Shown: positions 42,149-50,701 of the stretch, one piece after another
How the letters are laid out: each line of letters opens with the position of its first letter
Numbering within the stretch: position 1 is the stretch's first letter
Assembly: GCF_039655865.1 (NCBI RefSeq)
Contig: NZ_JBBYXL010000002.1
Coordinates: forward strand, 533,497 to 597,496
DNA length: 64,000 nt
Origin: Prosthecobacter sp. SYSU 5D2
GTDB lineage: Bacteria > Verrucomicrobiota > Verrucomicrobiia > Verrucomicrobiales > Verrucomicrobiaceae
Reading direction: 5' to 3'
The notes under the pieces: model-generated
The model's database searches: none
The model's input: only the letters and a program-made list of their open reading frames with translations
Told to the model about the DNA's origin: nothing
Made by a program: the position numbers and the translations under genes

Positions 42149-43300
42149 ATGAAACCCTGCCTGCCCGCCTTTTTGCTGATCTGCCTTTCCTTCGCAGCCC
42201 CGGCCCAGCAATCTCCAGCGCCCGCAGAGCGGCTGGCACGGATGTTCACACAACTGGATGCCAACCGGGATGGCAAACTGAGCAAGGAAGAACTGCCGGA
42301 GCGGATGCGGCCTAACTTTGAGCGTCTCGATACGGACAAGGACGGCTTCATTTCCAAAGCGGAACACCTGGCTGTGGCGGCAGGCCGAGCATCCACCGGA
42401 CGCCCGCAGCAGGGGCCGAGGCCTGTGCCAGCCGGGGTGGAGGCCAGGCTGGACCTGCCCTATGCGGAGAATGAAAATCCACGTCAAAAGCTGGATCTGT
42501 ATCTGCCCAAGGAGCGGAAGGCTGACAAGCCGCTGCCGGTCATCGTATTTATCCACGGTGGTGGCTGGCGCAATGGGGACAAGGCAGGGGGCATCGGCAA
42601 CCTGGGGAGATTTGTTGCATCCGGTGACTATGCCGGTGTCTCGGTGGGCTATCGCCTGACGGGGGAGGCGCAGTGGCCGGCGCAGATCCATGATTGCAAG
42701 GCGGCCATCCGCTGGATCAAAGCCCATGCTGAAGAGCATGGCCTGGATGCGACGAAGATTGGCGTCTGGGGGACCTCAGCCGGCGGGCATCTGGTCTCCA
42801 TGCTGGGCACGAGCGGGGATGTGAAGGAGCTGGAGGGCACGCTGGGCAAGCACCTGGACCAGGACAGCCAGGTAACCTGTGTGGCCAACTACTACGGGCC
42901 GGAAAATTTCATCACCATGGTCCGCCAGCCCAGCACGATTGACCGCTCTCAAGGCAGAGATTATCCGGAGGCGCTTCTTTTGGGTGGCCCCGTGCCGGAG
43001 CGTGAAGCGGTGGCCAGGGAAGCTTCTCCCGTCACGCATGTTTCTGCGGGCGATGCGGCCTTTTTTACAGCGCATGGCACCAAGGATCCCGTAGTGCCCT
43101 ATGCCCAGGGAGAGGAAATCCACGCGGCACTGACCAAGGCCGGCGTGCCCTCCATCCTTCAGGAGATGACCAACGGCGGCCATGGCTTTCGCAGTGAAGA
43201 GCTGGACGGTCGTTTGAAGCAGTTCTTCGATCTGCATCTGCGGGGTGTGGAGAGCCAGATCGAAACGGAGCCCATCGTGGTGACGGAATCCAGAAAGTGA
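42149..43300 (+). CDS. Secreted EF-hand / alpha-beta hydrolase (esterase) fusion
   Basis: The start at 42149 gives 383 residues beginning with a signal peptide (to about PAQ20); an ATG at 42122 only adds a non-signal extension. Two EF-hand calcium loops follow, Asp37-Glu48 (DANRDGKLSKEE) and Asp61-Glu72 (DTDKDGFISKAE). A carboxylesterase of the hormone-sensitive-lipase/BD-FAE type comes next: oxyanion HGGGW at 136-140, nucleophile Ser210 in GTSAGG, acid in GTKDPVVPY and His in GGHGF. Such enzymes cleave esters on polysaccharides or small molecules. The EF-hand pair in front of the enzyme is typical of secreted planctomycetal/verrucomicrobial proteins. It is convergent with the next gene and no terminator is evident. 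Confidence 0.88.
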   Translation: MKPCLPAFLLICLSFAAPAQQSPAPAERLARMFTQLDANRDGKLSKEELPERMRPNFERLDTDKDGFISKAEHLAVAAGRASTGRPQQGPRPVPAGVEARLDLPYAENENPRQKLDLYLPKERKADKPLPVIVFIHGGGWRNGDKAGGIGNLGRFVASGDYAGVSVGYRLTGEAQWPAQIHDCKAAIRWIKAHAEEHGLDATKIGVWGTSAGGHLVSMLGTSGDVKELEGTLGKHLDQDSQVTCVANYYGPENFITMVRQPSTIDRSQGRDYPEALLLGGPVPEREAVAREASPVTHVSAGDAAFFTAHGTKDPVVPYAQGEEIHAALTKAGVPSILQEMTNGGHGFRSEELDGRLKQFFDLHLRGVESQIETEPIVVTESRK

Positions 43301-43325
43301 AAGTACTGGGGCACCTTTTGTCGGG

Positions 43326-45152
43326 TCACCGGCTCGCGCGTGCCAGGGAGGCGCGTTCTTCCGGAAGCATGCGCGCGCGGGCTTCGATGCTGTTGATCAC
43401 GTCGCGGGCGGCCTGGGCGGCGTTGTCGGCAACACTGTCCCGGGCGATGGCGGCGAACATGGCCTTTTGTCCGGCAGAAAGACGGCTGATGTCCATGTTT
43501 TGCAGGAGCGGGGTGGCGGCGTTATAGTCCATCAAACGCCAGTGGCTGAGAGCGGTGAGCAGCCTGCGGAAGTGGTCCTCAGGACGTGCCTCCAGCAGCT
43601 TCAGGCTCTCATGGAGAGTCAGTTCGAGCTGGCGTCCGGTGAGCAGGTTGGCGTAGAGGAACCGTTCTGTGTAAACGGGGTCATCCGGCCAGCGCCTGAC
43701 GGCCTCGGAGGCGGCTTCCAGCATGCCTTCGGTGTTTTCATTGGCTTCAGTGGCGCGGATCAGCCCCTGATATCCCAGTCGGTCCGTGCGGGGATTCATG
43801 GCTGCACTTTTATAGGCATCTTCGGCGATGTCGGCATGGCCCCGGGCTTCGGCATATTCGGCGATTTTCATGCATAGCTCCCCCCGCCGTTCCATGTCCG
43901 CCGCGTTCTTGGCCAGAATGAGGGCGCTGCGCACTTCTTCCGCCGGTTTGCGCATGACAAAAGCCAGGTGGGCACGGTAAAAGGCGCTGACGCTCTGATT
44001 CAAGATGGCATCAATTTTGGGATCTTTGACCAGTCTTTCGAGATCCTCGAACCGTTGCAGCATGGTCAGGGCGGTGAGGTAATTTTCCAGCAGAGGCTGG
44101 TAGGCGATGGCCTCCTGCTCACTGACCAGGGCCAGCACCTGAAGGCCCTGCTGCTGCTCCACCAGCCAGCGGATGATGGGGACGAGGTCCTCCCGTGATT
44201 TGCCCTGGGCCAGTTGCACGGCTTCCTGGACCAGGCTCGTTTTTTGGGCGGGGTCCAGGCGCAACTGGCGGGTCAGGGCGGAGGCAATGTGCCAGCCGGT
44301 GGCTTTGGGATGGGAGCGGAGTTTCTCAATGAGGCGGTTGGAGATGTCTGGGGGCAGGACCTCAAAACTGTTGATGAATTCCAGCGCTTGCAGGCCCAGA
44401 GCGTCTTTGCTTGAGGCGATCTCCCAGGCTCGGCGCATGCCTTCGGCCCTTTCTGCGGCGTCAGCGCTTTCCGATTGCACCCTGGCCAGCCGGAGGCTGT
44501 GGGCCGCATCTTCCGGGTGCTTCTCCGCATAGCTCTTCAGGGTCTTCAATAAGATCGTATTTTTCTGGCTGCTGCCCCAGACCTCTTCCGCCAGCTTCAT
44601 GGAAAAGGTGTTGGAAGGGTCCTCCGCCAGCACTTCTTCCAGCAGAGAAGCAGCCTCTTTTTCACGGTTGAGATTCATGAGGGCTTTCACCCGGGTCTGC
44701 TTGTCCTTGAGTTCCGTCTTTCCGCTCTGGTCGAGTTTGTCGAGGAAATAGATCGCTTCCGGGCGCCGCATGGCGGTGAGGAATTCGGTGTTCAACCGGA
44801 TGGCATTGATGTTTTCCGGAGCGATTTTCACCGCCTCCTGTGCCTTGAACACGGCATTTACAATCTGTCCGTCTTCTGCCATCTGGCGGGATTCCTCCAC
44901 CATCTTGTCAGCCTGCCAGTCCTGATACACGTTATACGCAGGCCGGGCATAATAAATGGCCAGTCCCATGGTGAGAGCGCAAAATGTGGTAACGCTGATC
45001 CAGGCCGCCCAGCGCGCTGCCGGAGACTGCCGGTCCTTATGCGCCTGGGTGGGTGGCACCAGCCAGTGCCACACCATCACAAAGGGACGGAACAGAATAA
45101 AAGGTTTCGGCTGTCCGGTCTGGTTCGGATCAATCGTCTGGTTGGTAAGCAC
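43326..45152 (-). CDS. TPR-repeat protein with one N-terminal membrane segment
   Basis: 608 residues if started at the GTG at 45152; an ATG at 45077 is an alternative and neither has a ribosome site. One membrane helix is seen at about residues 48-70 (WISVTTFCALTMGLAIYYA), preceded by a basic/proline-rich cytoplasmic tail. The remainder is helical, with degenerate tetratricopeptide repeats, for example around residues 100-190 and 440-520. That places a large helical scaffold on the outer side of the inner membrane. No enzyme motif is seen and the exact function is unknown; TPR domains usually hold protein complexes together. It lies 67 bases downstream of uvrA on the same strand. Confidence 0.65.
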   Translation of the reverse strand: MLTNQTIDPNQTGQPKPFILFRPFVMVWHWLVPPTQAHKDRQSPAARWAAWISVTTFCALTMGLAIYYARPAYNVYQDWQADKMVEESRQMAEDGQIVNAVFKAQEAVKIAPENINAIRLNTEFLTAMRRPEAIYFLDKLDQSGKTELKDKQTRVKALMNLNREKEAASLLEEVLAEDPSNTFSMKLAEEVWGSSQKNTILLKTLKSYAEKHPEDAAHSLRLARVQSESADAAERAEGMRRAWEIASSKDALGLQALEFINSFEVLPPDISNRLIEKLRSHPKATGWHIASALTRQLRLDPAQKTSLVQEAVQLAQGKSREDLVPIIRWLVEQQQGLQVLALVSEQEAIAYQPLLENYLTALTMLQRFEDLERLVKDPKIDAILNQSVSAFYRAHLAFVMRKPAEEVRSALILAKNAADMERRGELCMKIAEYAEARGHADIAEDAYKSAAMNPRTDRLGYQGLIRATEANENTEGMLEAASEAVRRWPDDPVYTERFLYANLLTGRQLELTLHESLKLLEARPEDHFRRLLTALSHWRLMDYNAATPLLQNMDISRLSAGQKAMFAAIARDSVADNAAQAARDVINSIEARARMLPEERASLARASR

Positions 45153-45219
45153 TGCGGAGGGGGAAGTCTGCGGTTGGGGGAGTCATTAAAGATAACGACT
45201 CCAGGTGCTCCCGTCACGG

Positions 45220-48219
45220 TTAAATTTCCTCTTTGAGAAACCTTCCCGTCGGACTTTCGGCCACTTCGGCAACGGTCTCCGGCGTTCCTTCCGCCACGAT
45301 TGCCCCTCCCTGGTTGCCGCCGCCCGGCCCCAGGTCCACCACCCAGTCCGCACAGCGGATCACATCCAGATGATGCTCGATCACGATGACCGTATTCCCC
45401 GCATCCCGCAGGCGGAAGAGCACCTGCAGCAGCGTCTGGATATCCGCAAAGTGCAGGCCCGTGGTCGGTTCATCCAGGACATACAGTGTATTCCCCGTGG
45501 CCCTCCGGGCCAGCTCGGCGGAGAGTTTGATGCGTTGAGCCTCCCCGCCGGAAAGCGTGTTCCCCGCCTGGCCCAGCCGCACATAACCCATGCCGCATTC
45601 TTCCAGGGTGCGCAGTTTTTCTGCGATGGCGCTGGCCTTGCCAAAAAAGCGTGAGGCCTCGCTGACGGTCATCTCCAGTACTTCGGCGATGTTGCGCCCC
45701 TTAAAAGTAATCTCCAGCGTCTCCGCATTGTAGCGTTTTCCCTGGCAGTGGTCGCAGGTCACATAGACGTCCGCCAGGAAATGCATGTCGATTTTGATCT
45801 GCCCGTCCCCCTGGCACTTCTCGCAGCGCCCGCCCGCCACATTGAAGCTGAAGCGCCCCGCCTCATACCCGCGCACCCGCGCCAGCGGCAGATTTGAATA
45901 CAGCTCACGAATCGGCCCAAAGGCCCCCGTATAGGTGGCCGGATTGCTGCGCGGACTGCGCCCGATGGGGGACTGGTCAATGACCACCACCTTGTCAAAA
46001 GCCTCAATGCCCGTGATGCCGCCATGCCTGCCCGGCTCATCTTTGGCATGATAAAAATGCCGCTGCAACGCGCGCATCAGGATGCGATTAATCAGCGTGG
46101 ACTTGCCACTGCCCGAAGGTCCCGTCACCGCCGTCAGACAGCCCACGGGAAACGACGCCGTGACATGCTTCAGGTTATGCTCCGTGGCATCGTGAATCGT
46201 CAGCCATGTTGGCAGCTCATCGGTTTTCAGTTTCCAGTTTTCAGTGTTCAGATGGGAAACGGCACGCTTCCTTTTTGTCTGCAGACTGGAAACTGAAGAC
46301 TGTAAACTGACATCAGGCACTCCCCTCGGCGCCACTCTTCCCGACGGTGCCGTGATCCGGAGCTGCTCGCTCAGATAGGCGCCGGTCAGGCTCGCCTTCG
46401 CCGCCATGACCTCCGCCGGGGTTCCTTGGGCGATGAGCTGCCCGCCATGCACCCCGGCTGCCGGACCCATTTCAATGACATGATCCGCCGCGCGCATCAT
46501 CGCCTCATCATGCTCCACCACCAGCACCGTATTGCCCAGATCCCGCAGCCGTAACAGGGTGCCGATCAGCCTTTCCGTATCCGCCGGATGCAGGCCGATG
46601 CTCGGCTCATCCAAGACATAAAGCACCCCTGCCAGCCCCGCGCCGATCTGGGTGGCCAGCCGGATGCGCTGCATCTCGCCGCCGGACAGTGTGCCGCTCT
46701 CCCGGTTCAGCGCCAGGTAGCCCAGTCCCACCTGTTCCAGGAAATCCAGCCGCTTCAAAATCTCCTTTTGCAGTTCCTCCACATAACTGCGCTGATGCTC
46801 CGTGAGGCTCAGCCCTTGCACCCAGGTGAGAGCATCGCTAATGGGGAGGGAGCAGAGGTCGTGGATGTTTAATAATGAGGTGGAGACAGGGACGGGAGCG
46901 CTCAGTTCACTCCCTCCGATCTCCGACGCCAACACCACTGCCAGGCTCTCCTTCCGCAGCCTCTTGCCGCCGCAGACCGGGCAGGGCAGGGGATTCATGT
47001 AGCGCGTCAGTTGCGCGCGCAGGGTGTCGCTTTCCGCATTCGCATAGAGCCGTTCCGCCTCGTTCAGGAGACCCTCATAGGGTTTCGCCAGGCTGCGTTT
47101 GTTCGCCCCGGCGGCCCAGCCTGTGGCGATGGACTTTTCCCCTGAGCCATGAAAAAGCGCGTCTTTAAAACCTTGGGGCAGTCCTCTAAACGGAGCCTCC
47201 ACGGACACCCCAAAATGCTTCGCCAAAGCCTCCACGCCGCGCTGGTGAATGAGCTTCAGCTTTGGATTTTTTGACCACCACGTTTTCACCGCACCGTCCT
47301 TGATGGAAAGGTCCGCGTCCGGCACCATCAGTCCCGGATCGGGAGCCATCAGTGTGCCCACGCCTTCGCAGCTTGGGCAGGCCCCCAGATGCGTGTTGAA
47401 GGAAAAATGCTGTGGCGTCAGCTTCTCGATCACATAGCCCGTGCGCGGATTCGCATACGCTGTCGTGAAGCTCAGCAGGTCTGGTTTCGCCTCCGCCGTG
47501 CCGCTGACGAGGAACTGTACCTCTCCCTCATTCCATCTCAGCGCCGCCTCGATGGATTCCATCAGCCGTGCCTTCACGCCTTCACGGATCACCAGCCGGT
47601 CCACCACAATCTCCACCCGGTGTTCCTCCCGCAGGCTCGGTTTCAGCTCCTCCTCCAGCTCCACAATCTCCCCATCCAGCCGCACGCGCACAAACCCCTG
47701 CCGCCGCAGTTTTTCAAACAGCGCCCGCAGCGCCGCCCCATCCGCCGGAGCCTGCGGTGACAGCACCACCACCCGCGTGCCCTCGCCCAGCGCCAGCAGC
47801 CGCTCGCCGATCTCCGCCGGTGTGTTCTTGATCAGTCGCTCTCCTGTTTCCGGATCAAAGGGTTGACCCGCAATGGCATACAGCACCCGCAGGTAATCAT
47901 AAATTTCCGTCACCGTCGCGATCGTGCTGCGCGGATTCGGCGCACTGTGTACCTGCTCGATGGCCACCGCCGGAGACAGCCCTTCAATGAAGTCCACATC
48001 CGGCTTTTCGAGCTGGTCCAAAAACTGCCGCGCATACGCCGACAGGCTTTGCACATACCGCCGCTGCCCTTCCGCATACAGCGTGTCAAACGCCAGGGAG
48101 GACTTGCCACTGCCGCTCACTCCCGTCAGCACGACCAGTTGATGACGTGGAATATTCACGTCCACATTTTTCAAATTGTGCTGCCGGGCCCCGCGCACCC
48201 GGATAAAGTCCTGAGCCAT
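45220..48219 (-). CDS. uvrA: UvrA, excinuclease ABC subunit A
   Basis: 999 residues from the ATG at 48219, which gives the usual UvrA start [19 protein letters not shown]; a longer start at 48258 is not conserved. Two ABC ATPase modules are present: Walker [10 protein letters not shown] near residue 33 and GPSGSGKST in the second half, with signature [11 protein letters not shown] and [11 protein letters not shown]. Zinc-binding cysteine pairs are CPSC, CPVC, CEKC and CDHC. UvrA finds bulky DNA lesions with UvrB in nucleotide excision repair. Length is slightly above the common ~940-950 because the linker between the two modules (about residues 630-670) contains a translated repeat element, described separately. 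It lies between dhaK and the TPR gene on the same strand. Confidence 0.96.
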   Translation of the reverse strand: MAQDFIRVRGARQHNLKNVDVNIPRHQLVVLTGVSGSGKSSLAFDTLYAEGQRRYVQSLSAYARQFLDQLEKPDVDFIEGLSPAVAIEQVHSAPNPRSTIATVTEIYDYLRVLYAIAGQPFDPETGERLIKNTPAEIGERLLALGEGTRVVVLSPQAPADGAALRALFEKLRRQGFVRVRLDGEIVELEEELKPSLREEHRVEIVVDRLVIREGVKARLMESIEAALRWNEGEVQFLVSGTAEAKPDLLSFTTAYANPRTGYVIEKLTPQHFSFNTHLGACPSCEGVGTLMAPDPGLMVPDADLSIKDGAVKTWWSKNPKLKLIHQRGVEALAKHFGVSVEAPFRGLPQGFKDALFHGSGEKSIATGWAAGANKRSLAKPYEGLLNEAERLYANAESDTLRAQLTRYMNPLPCPVCGGKRLRKESLAVVLASEIGGSELSAPVPVSTSLLNIHDLCSLPISDALTWVQGLSLTEHQRSYVEELQKEILKRLDFLEQVGLGYLALNRESGTLSGGEMQRIRLATQIGAGLAGVLYVLDEPSIGLHPADTERLIGTLLRLRDLGNTVLVVEHDEAMMRAADHVIEMGPAAGVHGGQLIAQGTPAEVMAAKASLTGAYLSEQLRITAPSGRVAPRGVPDVSLQSSVSSLQTKRKRAVSHLNTENWKLKTDELPTWLTIHDATEHNLKHVTASFPVGCLTAVTGPSGSGKSTLINRILMRALQRHFYHAKDEPGRHGGITGIEAFDKVVVIDQSPIGRSPRSNPATYTGAFGPIRELYSNLPLARVRGYEAGRFSFNVAGGRCEKCQGDGQIKIDMHFLADVYVTCDHCQGKRYNAETLEITFKGRNIAEVLEMTVSEASRFFGKASAIAEKLRTLEECGMGYVRLGQAGNTLSGGEAQRIKLSAELARRATGNTLYVLDEPTTGLHFADIQTLLQVLFRLRDAGNTVIVIEHHLDVIRCADWVVDLGPGGGNQGGAIVAEGTPETVAEVAESPTGRFLKEEI
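46222..46310. repeat. CAGT-type palindromic repeat element inside uvrA
   Basis: The left half is built of (t)tttcagt-like units (46222-46251). The right half is the inverted form, of actgaa/actg units (46280-46310), around about 28 bases of unique sequence. A perfect 13-base inverted repeat, ttcagtttccagt / actggaaactgaa, lies at 46226-46238 and 46285-46297. It is read through in frame and encodes a low-complexity Ser/Gln/Lys/Asn-rich linker in UvrA. A similar half-element lies between purE and purK. Confidence 0.85.
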
Positions 48220-48303
48220 CCTGGATAAACGAGTGCCCGCCGCCCGGCGCAAGCACAAGAATTCGCGAAGCGTCCGCTGACGCTCCGCGATCTCCGCCTC
48301 AAC

Positions 48304-49314
48304 TTACAGCTTCGTATACCCAACGCTCTCACAGGGCAGGTCCCACAGGGCCTTCAGCTCGGCATCCAGCTTGGTGATGCTGAAGCTCACGCCGGCCATT
48401 TCCTGGCAGGTCACGATGCTGTCCACGATGGTCTGGTGGACCTTGATGCCACGGGCGTCCAGGATGGGGCGGGCGGCGCGGAGGAGGATGAGCAGCTCCA
48501 TCATGTGGGTGCTGCCGAGGCTGTTGACGAAAAACACGATTTCATCCCCCTCGCCCAGCGGCAGGTCATCTTTGAAAAGAAGGTCTAGAATCATGGCGGC
48601 CAGCTCATCGGCGGTGCACATGGGGATCAGGCCCACGCCTTTTTCACCGTGGATGCCCATGCCCAGGCCGATGACGTCATCGGCCAGTTCAAAGGTCGGC
48701 TCGCCGGTGGCAGGGATGGAGCCGGGCTTGGTGGACACACCGACGGTGCGGGTGGCATCCACGGCCTTTTGGGCGATGCGGGCCAGCTCATCCAAGGTAT
48801 CCACCTGGGTGGCGGCGGCACCCGCCAGTTTGACAATGGGCACCAGGCCGCCAACGCCACGGCGCTTGTGTTTTTCATTAGGCGGGGCGGAGCAGACGTC
48901 GTCATTGATGATGACGGTCTTCACGGTGATGCCTTCGTCTGCGGCATCCTCGGCACCGATGTCGAAGTTCATAATGTCACCGGCATAGTTGCCATACAGA
49001 TAAAGCACGCCTTTGCCACGGTTCACGGCCTGGGTGGCCTCCAGGACGATGTCCGGGGGCGGTGCGGCAAAGATATCGCCCACGGCAGCGCCGTCGCCCA
49101 TGCCCTTGCCCACGAGGCCATGATAAATCGGCTCATGCCCGGCACCGCCGCCGATGAGGAGGGCAGGGGCGTCTGGGCGCAGGTCATTCATGATGATGGA
49201 GCGCTTGCCCACGCGCCGGGCCTTGCCGTCATAGGCCAGCACAAGGCCTTCGAAAAGTTCGTCGGCACATTTCAGGGGATCGTTGATGATCTTCTTCGCG
49301 GTGTTTTTGCTCAT
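48304..49314 (-). CDS. dhaK: Dihydroxyacetone kinase, DhaK subunit
   Basis: 336 residues from the ATG at 49314; the longer frame to 49386 lacks conservation. GGGAGHEP carries His60, GNYAGDIMNF carries Asp113, and GMGIHGEKG carries His222. These equal His56, Asp109 and His218 of E. coli DhaK, where His218 binds dihydroxyacetone covalently as a hemiaminal. All substrate-binding residues are thus present. DhaK needs an ATP- or phosphoprotein-bound DhaL subunit for phosphoryl transfer; no dhaL or dhaM is in the window, so the partner must lie elsewhere or the substrate may be another ketose. It is transcribed towards uvrA, with 84 bases between them. Confidence 0.9.
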   Translation of the reverse strand: MSKNTAKKIINDPLKCADELFEGLVLAYDGKARRVGKRSIIMNDLRPDAPALLIGGGAGHEPIYHGLVGKGMGDGAAVGDIFAAPPPDIVLEATQAVNRGKGVLYLYGNYAGDIMNFDIGAEDAADEGITVKTVIINDDVCSAPPNEKHKRRGVGGLVPIVKLAGAAATQVDTLDELARIAQKAVDATRTVGVSTKPGSIPATGEPTFELADDVIGLGMGIHGEKGVGLIPMCTADELAAMILDLLFKDDLPLGEGDEIVFFVNSLGSTHMMELLILLRAARPILDARGIKVHQTIVDSIVTCQEMAGVSFSITKLDAELKALWDLPCESVGYTKL

Positions 49315-49411
49315 GGTTCGGTAGGGTGGGCGTTGGCGTTCGAAATTCGGGCCGCAAGGTTTAGCGGTTAGCCCTTCCGATGTCAAAGCAGGAAGTTCAG
49401 CCTGCGTTCAC

Positions 49412-49945
49412 TCAGCGTCCCGTCAGCAAGTAGTCCGGCAGGGTAAAGGCGTTTTCGATAACGTGGATCGCAGGCTTTTCCCCGGGGATAAGCAGGACCT
49501 CCACGATGTCGAAGCGGAAGGCGATCTTGGGATTGCCGAGGAGGCGCAGCCAGGCCAACGCGCCCTGGCGGATGAGTTGGCGCTTTTCCGCATTCACAGC
49601 ATCCGCAGGGCGTCCATGGGCGGTCTGCGTGCGGGTTTTCACTTCCACAAAAGTCAGCACTTCCCCATGTCGTGCCACGATGTCCAGCTCGCCGCCAAAG
49701 ACGCCGTCATGATTGCATTTCAGAACTTTGCGACCATGCCTGCCCAGCCATTTGGCAGCTAAAAGTTCCCCGGCGATGCCCACTTCCGCGCGTGTGAGCC
49801 GGTGGCCAAAAAGCATGGGTTCATAAGGCGAATGCAGGCGCACTTTCCAGGCCAGCGCCCGCCTGCGCAGCCACAGCGCGAGCCGCTGGCGCCTGCCGGC
49901 CGGCAAGGGGCGCTTGCGCTGGGGGGCCTGGCTTTCTGCTTTCAT
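49412..49945 (-). CDS. YraN/UPF0102 family putative endonuclease
   Basis: 177 residues from the ATG at 49945, chosen because it overlaps the stop of surE as ATGA, which implies translational coupling; an ATG at 49984 lies inside surE. A very basic leader (residues 1-35) precedes the conserved domain: GIAGELLAAKWLGRHG, NHDGVFGGELDIVARHG, TFVEVKTRT and FRFDIVEVLL. The Glu/Asp-Glu-Lys pattern (GELDIV...EVKTR) is the nuclease core shared with Holliday-junction-resolvase-like folds. The cellular role is not settled. The Arg-rich N-terminal extension is longer than in typical ~120-residue YraN proteins. Confidence 0.88.
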   Translation of the reverse strand: MKAESQAPQRKRPLPAGRRQRLALWLRRRALAWKVRLHSPYEPMLFGHRLTRAEVGIAGELLAAKWLGRHGRKVLKCNHDGVFGGELDIVARHGEVLTFVEVKTRTQTAHGRPADAVNAEKRQLIRQGALAWLRLLGNPKIAFRFDIVEVLLIPGEKPAIHVIENAFTLPDYLLTGR

Positions 49946-50637
49946 ACCTTCAGCCGGGAGACGGAGATCTTGCCGTCGAAACACTCCGCCACATCCGATC
50001 CCGGAATGCGCGGACGCTCCGAATAAGAGGCTGTATAAAGATAATGGCCGTCCTCATTGCTCTCATAGGCCACGCCCAGCGGCAGCCGCTCTGGCAGGCA
50101 GCGGGACATTTCCGGCATGGCCATCGGCCCTGGAGGATGGTGGGGGAAGTTCACATTCCAGTATTCGCCATCGTGCAGTCGCTCTCCGGAAAGCCTGGCA
50201 GTGACCTCTACCACCCAGCTTGAAATCCGTGCCCAGTCCACTTCCAGTCCCCGCTTGAGATAATGGGAAAAGGCCATCGCCGGAATGCCGTGATACGCCG
50301 CCTCACGCACCGCCGCCACCGTGCCTGAAATGACGATGTCCTGGCCCAGGTTTCCTCCCGCATTCACCCCGGAGAGCACCCAGTCCGGCTTTAAATCCAG
50401 CGCATAGAGGCCGATGCGCACACTGTCTGCTGAGGGGCCATGCACCGCCCATTTGCCGTGGCCGCGAGGCTCTACAACGAGAGGCTTGCGGGTCGTCACC
50501 GCATGGCCGCACATGGACTGCTCCGTCACGGGCGCGACGATGGAAACCCGCGCACCCGGGATGCTGTGGATGGCCTCCGCCAAAGCCGCCAGGCCGGGAG
50601 CTTCAATGCCGTCATCATTGGTCAGGAGGAAATGCAT
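49942..50637 (-). CDS. surE: SurE 5'/3'-nucleotidase
   Basis: 231 residues starting with MHFLLTNDDGIEAPG; the Asp8-Asp9 metal ligands are in place. The conserved APVTEQSMCGH and SGVNAGGNLGQDIVISGTV segments match the SurE active site (the metal-ligand Asn and the SGTV loop). SurE removes phosphate from nucleoside monophosphates and short polyphosphates in the cytoplasm and supports stationary-phase survival. Its stop overlaps the yraN start by four bases. It lies 64 bases downstream of the OlsF-like gene on the same strand. Confidence 0.95.
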   Translation of the reverse strand: MHFLLTNDDGIEAPGLAALAEAIHSIPGARVSIVAPVTEQSMCGHAVTTRKPLVVEPRGHGKWAVHGPSADSVRIGLYALDLKPDWVLSGVNAGGNLGQDIVISGTVAAVREAAYHGIPAMAFSHYLKRGLEVDWARISSWVVEVTARLSGERLHDGEYWNVNFPHHPPGPMAMPEMSRCLPERLPLGVAYESNEDGHYLYTASYSERPRIPGSDVAECFDGKISVSRLKV

Positions 50638-50701
50638 CCGATGATTATGGGCAGTTTAGGCCGCCGTGCATCTCTATTCCTCCGCGCGATGGCCGCCCGG
50701 A

